Source: Alkalicoccus luteus (GTDB taxonomy: Bacteria; Bacillota; Bacilli; Bacillales; Salisediminibacteriaceae). Taken from it: a DNA stretch of 64,000 nucleotides. The notes under the pieces are model-generated. The model was given only the letters and a program-made list of their open reading frames with translations, had not been told where the DNA came from and did not search any database. The stretch lies in the NCBI GenBank assembly GCA_052061695.1, contig JBPZEY010000012.1. One strand, written 5' to 3'. Shown here in pieces: positions 60,795-64,000 of this stretch (the stretch's first letter is position 1; every line of letters starts with the position of its first letter). The position numbers and the translations under genes were made by a program.

Positions 60795-61667
60795 ATGCAT
60801 CGCGGAAAAGGGATGAAGTTTGTAGGCGACTCTCGAGTGCCTGCAGAACGTAAACCTAATATACCGAAGGATTACTCAGAATATCCGGGGAAAACAGAAG
60901 CCTTTTGGCCGAACTTCCTTCTGCGTGAGTGGATGGTCGGTGCCGTTTTCCTGATTGGCTTTCTCGTTCTGACGGTTGCCCATCCGGCTCCGCTTGAAGC
61001 GATTGCTGATCCGACGGAAACTGGCTATGTTCCTCTGCCGGACTGGTACTTCCTGTTCCTGTATCAGCTTCTGAAATATGAATTTGCTGCAGGACCGTAC
61101 ACGGTAATGGGAGCAGTTGTTATTCCAGGCGTCGCGTTTGGGGCACTGCTTCTCGCGCCATGGTTGGACGGCGGAAAAGAGCGCCGCTTCTATAAGCGTC
61201 CAATTGGTACTGGACTTATGATTTTAGGTGTTATTTCAATCATTTTCCTAACTTGGGAGTCTGTTGACCAGCACGACTGGGAAGCTGCAGAACAGCAGGG
61301 GCAGATTCAGGAGGACATGGAAATTGACGAATCGGCTGCCGGTTATGAGATTTATCAGACTCAGGACTCCTGTATCGGCTGTCACGGCGGGGATATGATG
61401 GGCGGCGCTGCCGGACCTAATATTTTCGAAAGTGACTATGATACGGATGAAGTAATCGACATCATTCAAAATGGTATTGGCGAAATGCCTGGCGATCAGT
61501 TCGAAGGCTCTGACGAAGAGCTTGAGACACTTGCTGCATTTATCGCAAATGACGGCCAGGATCCGGATAACGGTGACGGCGGCGATGATGAAGGTGACGA
61601 TGAAGAAGATGAAGAAAATAGCGACGGCGAAGAGAATGAAGATGCCGGAGATAATGAAGAAGAATAA
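60795..61667 (+). CDS. qcrC: Menaquinol:cytochrome c reductase, subunit IV-cytochrome c fusion
   Basis: QcrC (290 residues) joins a subunit IV-like part with three helices (about 40-160, including PDWYFLFLYQLLKYE) to a cytochrome c domain with CIGCH (Cys193, Cys196, His197) and a Met ligand near GEMPGDQ. The last ~38 residues are an almost pure Asp/Glu/Asn/Gly tail, absent from B. subtilis QcrC as I recall it. Start behind GAGGAGGGG. Haem attachment depends on ResABC. Confidence 0.94.
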   Translation: MHRGKGMKFVGDSRVPAERKPNIPKDYSEYPGKTEAFWPNFLLREWMVGAVFLIGFLVLTVAHPAPLEAIADPTETGYVPLPDWYFLFLYQLLKYEFAAGPYTVMGAVVIPGVAFGALLLAPWLDGGKERRFYKRPIGTGLMILGVISIIFLTWESVDQHDWEAAEQQGQIQEDMEIDESAAGYEIYQTQDSCIGCHGGDMMGGAAGPNIFESDYDTDEVIDIIQNGIGEMPGDQFEGSDEELETLAAFIANDGQDPDNGDGGDDEGDDEEDEENSDGEENEDAGDNEEE

Positions 61668-61673
61668 GTAAGA

Positions 61674-61710
61674 AAATGCCGGTGATAGTGTGTGTCACCG
61701 GCATTTTTCT
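61674..61710 (+). terminator. Terminator of qcrABC
   Basis: AATGCCGGTGA / TCACCGGCATT stem, then TTT. Confidence 0.9.
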
Positions 61711-61882
61711 ATGTTTTTCTGTTAGTCAATAAAATGATTTTACTTGAAATGAGAGGAACGTCAAGTTTCTAAGCTGATTCGCAAGGTTAGTGATCGTGTT
61801 TGCAGTACATACATCCTGCAGCGGCTCGGGCATGCGTTCTGACAAGAAGGCGCTTTGCGCTTTTGTTCGTGGAGGCTGATCT

Positions 61883-62491
61883 ATGGTGAAGGAATACTTA
61901 TTTTACATATTGAAAGATCGTCGCTTTCTATGGGCGCTGTTTATCGTGAACCTTCTGGGAACGATCTATGGTTATATTTGGTATGAGGCGCAGCTGATGC
62001 AGACACCGTGGTATTTTCTGCCGTTCGTTCCAGACAGCCCTACAGCAAGCCTCTTTTTCACAATTGTGCTTGGTTGTTATCTCGCTGGCAGACAGTGGCC
62101 GTTGATGGAAGCACTGGCGGCGGTCACTCTGATTAAGTACGGGGTGTGGGCGGTTGTCATGAATTTGGCTGCCGGAGCAGCTGGAGATTCACTGAACATT
62201 TTACACTGGATGCTTGTATTCTCACATGCCGGAATGGCGCTTCAGGCTATTTTATATTTACCGTTTTATAAGATTAAACCGATTCACCTTATTTTAACCG
62301 GTGTGTGGACTGTCCATAATGATATGATCGATTATGTATTTGGCATGCATCCATGGATTTCTGCATCTCTGCAGCCTTATTCAGCTCAAATTGGATTTTT
62401 CACGTTTTGGCTTGGGCTTCTAGCGATCGTGCTTGTATTTTTTGGGGCCAATCAGAGCAGAAGTTTTGACTTTCATCTGAAGTCTGACTAA
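61883..62491 (+). CDS. ypjA: DUF1405 membrane protein YpjA
   Basis: The protein is 202 residues with about six transmembrane helices. FIVNLLGTIYGYIWYEAQL and TGVWTVHNDMIDYVFGMHP match DUF1405/YpjA, which follows qcrC in Bacillus. Function unknown. Start after GGAGG. The sporulation gene ypjB that usually follows is missing. Confidence 0.85.
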   Translation: MVKEYLFYILKDRRFLWALFIVNLLGTIYGYIWYEAQLMQTPWYFLPFVPDSPTASLFFTIVLGCYLAGRQWPLMEALAAVTLIKYGVWAVVMNLAAGAAGDSLNILHWMLVFSHAGMALQAILYLPFYKIKPIHLILTGVWTVHNDMIDYVFGMHPWISASLQPYSAQIGFFTFWLGLLAIVLVFFGANQSRSFDFHLKSD

Positions 62492-62529
62492 AATTAACCT
62501 TAGATATTATGTGAGGAGGGGGTTCATTC

Positions 62530-63219
62530 ATGTTCGGATCAATGACGATGTTCCTGCTATATTTTGCAGCATTGATTGCGATTCCGCTTTGGGCGAATTC
62601 CAGAGTGAAGAGTGCCTATAAAAAATATTCACAAGTACCTGCTTCGTCTGGCATGACAGGTGCTGAGACGGCAAGAAAGATACTTGACGACAACGGTTTG
62701 TTTGATGTAACAGTGGAACCCGTTAAAGGGAAGCTTACCGACCATTACGATCCACGTACAAAAACAGTCCGGCTGTCAGAACAAAATTATTTTAAAAACT
62801 CCGTAGCCGGTGCGGCTGTAGCAGCACACGAGGTCGGCCATGCGATTCAGGACGCGGAGTCTTATTCGTTTTTGAAATTCCGGTCAGCCCTCGTACCGGT
62901 AGCAAGCTTTGGTTCAAACAGTGCGATCTTTTTCATCATTGGAGGCATGCTGCTCCAGTTCAGCGAGCTGATGCTGGCCGGGATCGTTTTAATGTCATTT
63001 GCGGTTTTATTTCAGCTTGTCACATTGCCAGTTGAATTTAATGCTTCTTCAAGAGCAATGAATCAGATCGTTTCAAGCGGAATTATCCGCAATGATGAAG
63101 AGCGCGAAACGAAAAAAGTGCTCAACGCAGCTGCACTCACTTATGTAGCTGGTGCACTCGTTGTCGTTCTCGAGCTGCTCCGCTTTGTTTACATGTATAT
63201 ACTCATGAACAATGATTAA
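62530..63219 (+). CDS. Membrane zinc metallopeptidase (YugP-like)
   Basis: The 229-residue protein has an N-terminal helix, a soluble segment, and three further helices. The zinc site is HEVGH (His100-His104) in AAHEVGHAIQDAE, followed by VTLPVEFNASSRAM, the family's second signature. Substrate unknown. GAGGAGGGGG precedes the ATG. It sits where ypjB is found in spore formers; strong terminator after it. Confidence 0.85.
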   Translation: MFGSMTMFLLYFAALIAIPLWANSRVKSAYKKYSQVPASSGMTGAETARKILDDNGLFDVTVEPVKGKLTDHYDPRTKTVRLSEQNYFKNSVAGAAVAAHEVGHAIQDAESYSFLKFRSALVPVASFGSNSAIFFIIGGMLLQFSELMLAGIVLMSFAVLFQLVTLPVEFNASSRAMNQIVSSGIIRNDEERETKKVLNAAALTYVAGALVVVLELLRFVYMYILMNND

Positions 63220-63254
63220 CTGATTATCACGGAAGCAGAGTTAAAAACGTAAGC

Positions 63255-63290
63255 AAAGGAGGGACTCTTCGCTGGAAGAGTCCCTCCTTT
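63255..63290 (+). terminator. Terminator after the metallopeptidase gene
   Basis: AAAGGAGGGACTCTTC / GAAGAGTCCCTCCTTT, a perfect 16-base stem with a four-base loop. A and T ends allow action on both strands. Confidence 0.85.
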
Positions 63291-63317
63291 CATCGTAGTG
63301 GTAAAGTCTTTATTCGT

Positions 63318-63392
63318 GCATGCCTTCGTATCTGCTGGCAATCACTTTAGAGAAAAAGAACTCGCCGCCGGATCTTCGCTTCGTATTGAGCT
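63318..63392 (+). repeat. Copy D (fragment) of the intergenic element
   Basis: GTATCTGC (63328) and CGGATCTTCGC (63369-63379) match copy B at 42169 and 42229-42239 in the same order and orientation, with about 20 bases deleted between. TATTGAG ends it, as TTTTGAG does in copies A and B. Module 2 is absent. The remainder of the 491-base gap (63393-63710) holds only a hairpin. Confidence 0.5.
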
Positions 63393-63675
63393 TCCAGCAG
63401 GCGTGGCCCTCCGATAATGGCAGCTTACGGGATCGTAGACTGTTCTTATTTGAACAGGCCTAGCAGTATAAAGGTGTTTTTCCGCGGTGCTGTTGAAAAG
63501 CGTTCGCACAAGCAGAGCCGGATCTAACGACGTCGATTGAACAGAACGGCTTTGTCGACAGCCAAACAGGAGGGGCTGATCCAACAGAGAATCCAGCCCT
63601 GCTGGTCAGCATCGCGAATTATAAAAATATCATCATCGCTTTTTCACTTTGGCTGGGTTTTCCATCCAGCCGGAG

Positions 63676-63712
63676 AAGAGCTGTAGCTTAAGTGTGAACG
63701 GCTCTTTTTGCT
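63676..63712 (+). terminator. Possible terminator, plus strand
   Basis: AGAGCTGT / ACGGCTCT stem (one G-U pair) then TTTTT. It touches the 3' end of the convergent minus-strand gene. Confidence 0.5.
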
Positions 63713-64000
63713 ACGAGATGTCTATCGGCCGCTTTTTCTCATCGAGCGTAAACCCTTCGCCCATTACATCCTGAACATCCTGCATCGTGACGAATGCGTG
63801 TGGGTCGGTGCGGGCAATTAAGTTTTTGAGACGTACCATCTCATTGCGGCCGACGACGCAGTAAAGAACTTCTCGAGCGTCGCCAGTAAAGGAGCCTTTT
63901 CCTTGCAGGAGCGTTGCACCGCGGTCCATTTCCTTTGAAATGGCTGCGGCAATTTCCGGTACTTTGCTGCTGATGATCATAGCTGCTTTTCCTGAATACG
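63711..64000 (-). CDS. ypjC: YitT-family membrane protein, C-terminal DUF2179 part (YpjC-like), cut by window end
   Basis: The visible 96 codons are the soluble C-terminal domain (MIISSKVPEIAAAISKEMDRG, KGSFTGDAREVLYCVVGRNEM, DPHAFVTMQDVQDVMGEGF), typical of YitT/DUF2179 proteins. Upstream codons (YSGKA) stay open to the edge, so the transmembrane N-terminal part lies beyond the window. Position matches ypjC after ypjA in B. subtilis. Confidence 0.82.
   Translation of the reverse strand, partial: YSGKAAMIISSKVPEIAAAISKEMDRGATLLQGKGSFTGDAREVLYCVVGRNEMVRLKNLIARTDPHAFVTMQDVQDVMGEGFTLDEKKRPIDIS

Noticed and set aside
63420..63600. Possible degraded transposase (minus-strand LDPALLVRTLF-like words)
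   Set aside because: The resemblance to IS1182-type transposases is a single short stretch with no terminal inverted repeats and no second motif.

Overview
The window is one contiguous stretch of a low-to-mid-GC Firmicute chromosome. Gene content and order match the Bacillus resABCDE - serA/fer - gudB/ypdA - cmk/der/gpsA - hbs/folE/mtrB - hep/men/ndk/cheR - aro/trp/his/tyr supraoperon - qcrABC region, so it belongs to Bacillaceae. Many secreted or membrane-facing proteins are very acidic: the SurA-like lipoprotein, the QcrC tail, the ferredoxin and the ResB outer domain. Futalosine-pathway menaquinone genes are also present. Together these suggest a halophilic or alkaliphilic lineage. Sporulation genes that I expect at five points of this synteny (spmA/spmB/dacB, sleB/ypeB, spoIVA, ypjB) are all missing, so I infer an asporogenous haloalkaliphile, perhaps of the Alkalicoccus/Salisediminibacterium type. 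That genus guess rests on memory, not a search. No rRNA, tRNA, CRISPR array, intact insertion sequence or prophage was seen.

Layout. 1-2.9 kb: a minus-strand group (CYP152-type P450, alpha/beta hydrolase, unknown membrane protein), where the spm genes would be expected. 2.9-10.3 kb: rluB, the cytochrome c maturation/redox-signalling operon resABCDE, and a PduO-type cobalamin adenosyltransferase. 10.4-13.6 kb: minus-strand acidic lipoprotein, serA and ferredoxin. 13.8-17.2 kb: ypbB-recQ-ypbD operon and a small membrane protein. 17.5-23.9 kb: fhs, metallophosphoesterase, a MerR/B12-binding regulator with CarH/LitR-type cobalamin residues, gudB and ypdA. 24.6-34.4 kb: ansA, prsW, a small zinc ribbon, ypfA, cmk, plsC, S1 protein, fni, der, plsY and gpsA. 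34.6-41.5 kb: yphE/yphF-like genes, hbs, folE-mtrB, then hepS-menG-mqnP-mqnA-hepT. 41.6-56.4 kb: ndk, cheR, aroC-aroB-aroH, a TRAP-type trp leader, trpE-D-C-(F+B fused)-A, hisC, tyrA and aroA. 56.5-64 kb: ypiA, ypiB, ypiF, qcrABC, ypjA, a zinc metallopeptidase and the end of a YitT-family gene.

How the genes work together. Chorismate made by aroB/aroA/aroC feeds trpE, aroH/tyrA and mqnA. MqnA, MqnP, HepS/HepT and MenG build menaquinone, which the QcrABC complex oxidises. ResABC mature c-type cytochromes, including the haem c of QcrC, and ResDE regulates respiration. MtrB (TRAP) is encoded about 10 kb upstream of the trp leader that carries its GAG/UAG repeats.

Most unusual observations: (1) a collinear intergenic element of about 520 nt present in two divergent copies (about 23.94-24.46 and 42.16-42.68 kb), with a hairpin whose stem and spacing are conserved while its loop sequence differs, plus two partial copies at about 58.7-58.85 and 63.32-63.39 kb; (2) an in-frame TrpF-TrpB fusion with an internal start; (3) loss of all expected sporulation genes; (4) mqnP-mqnA inside the hep/men operon; (5) perfect cre-type 14-mers, identical but inverted, at fhs and ndk.
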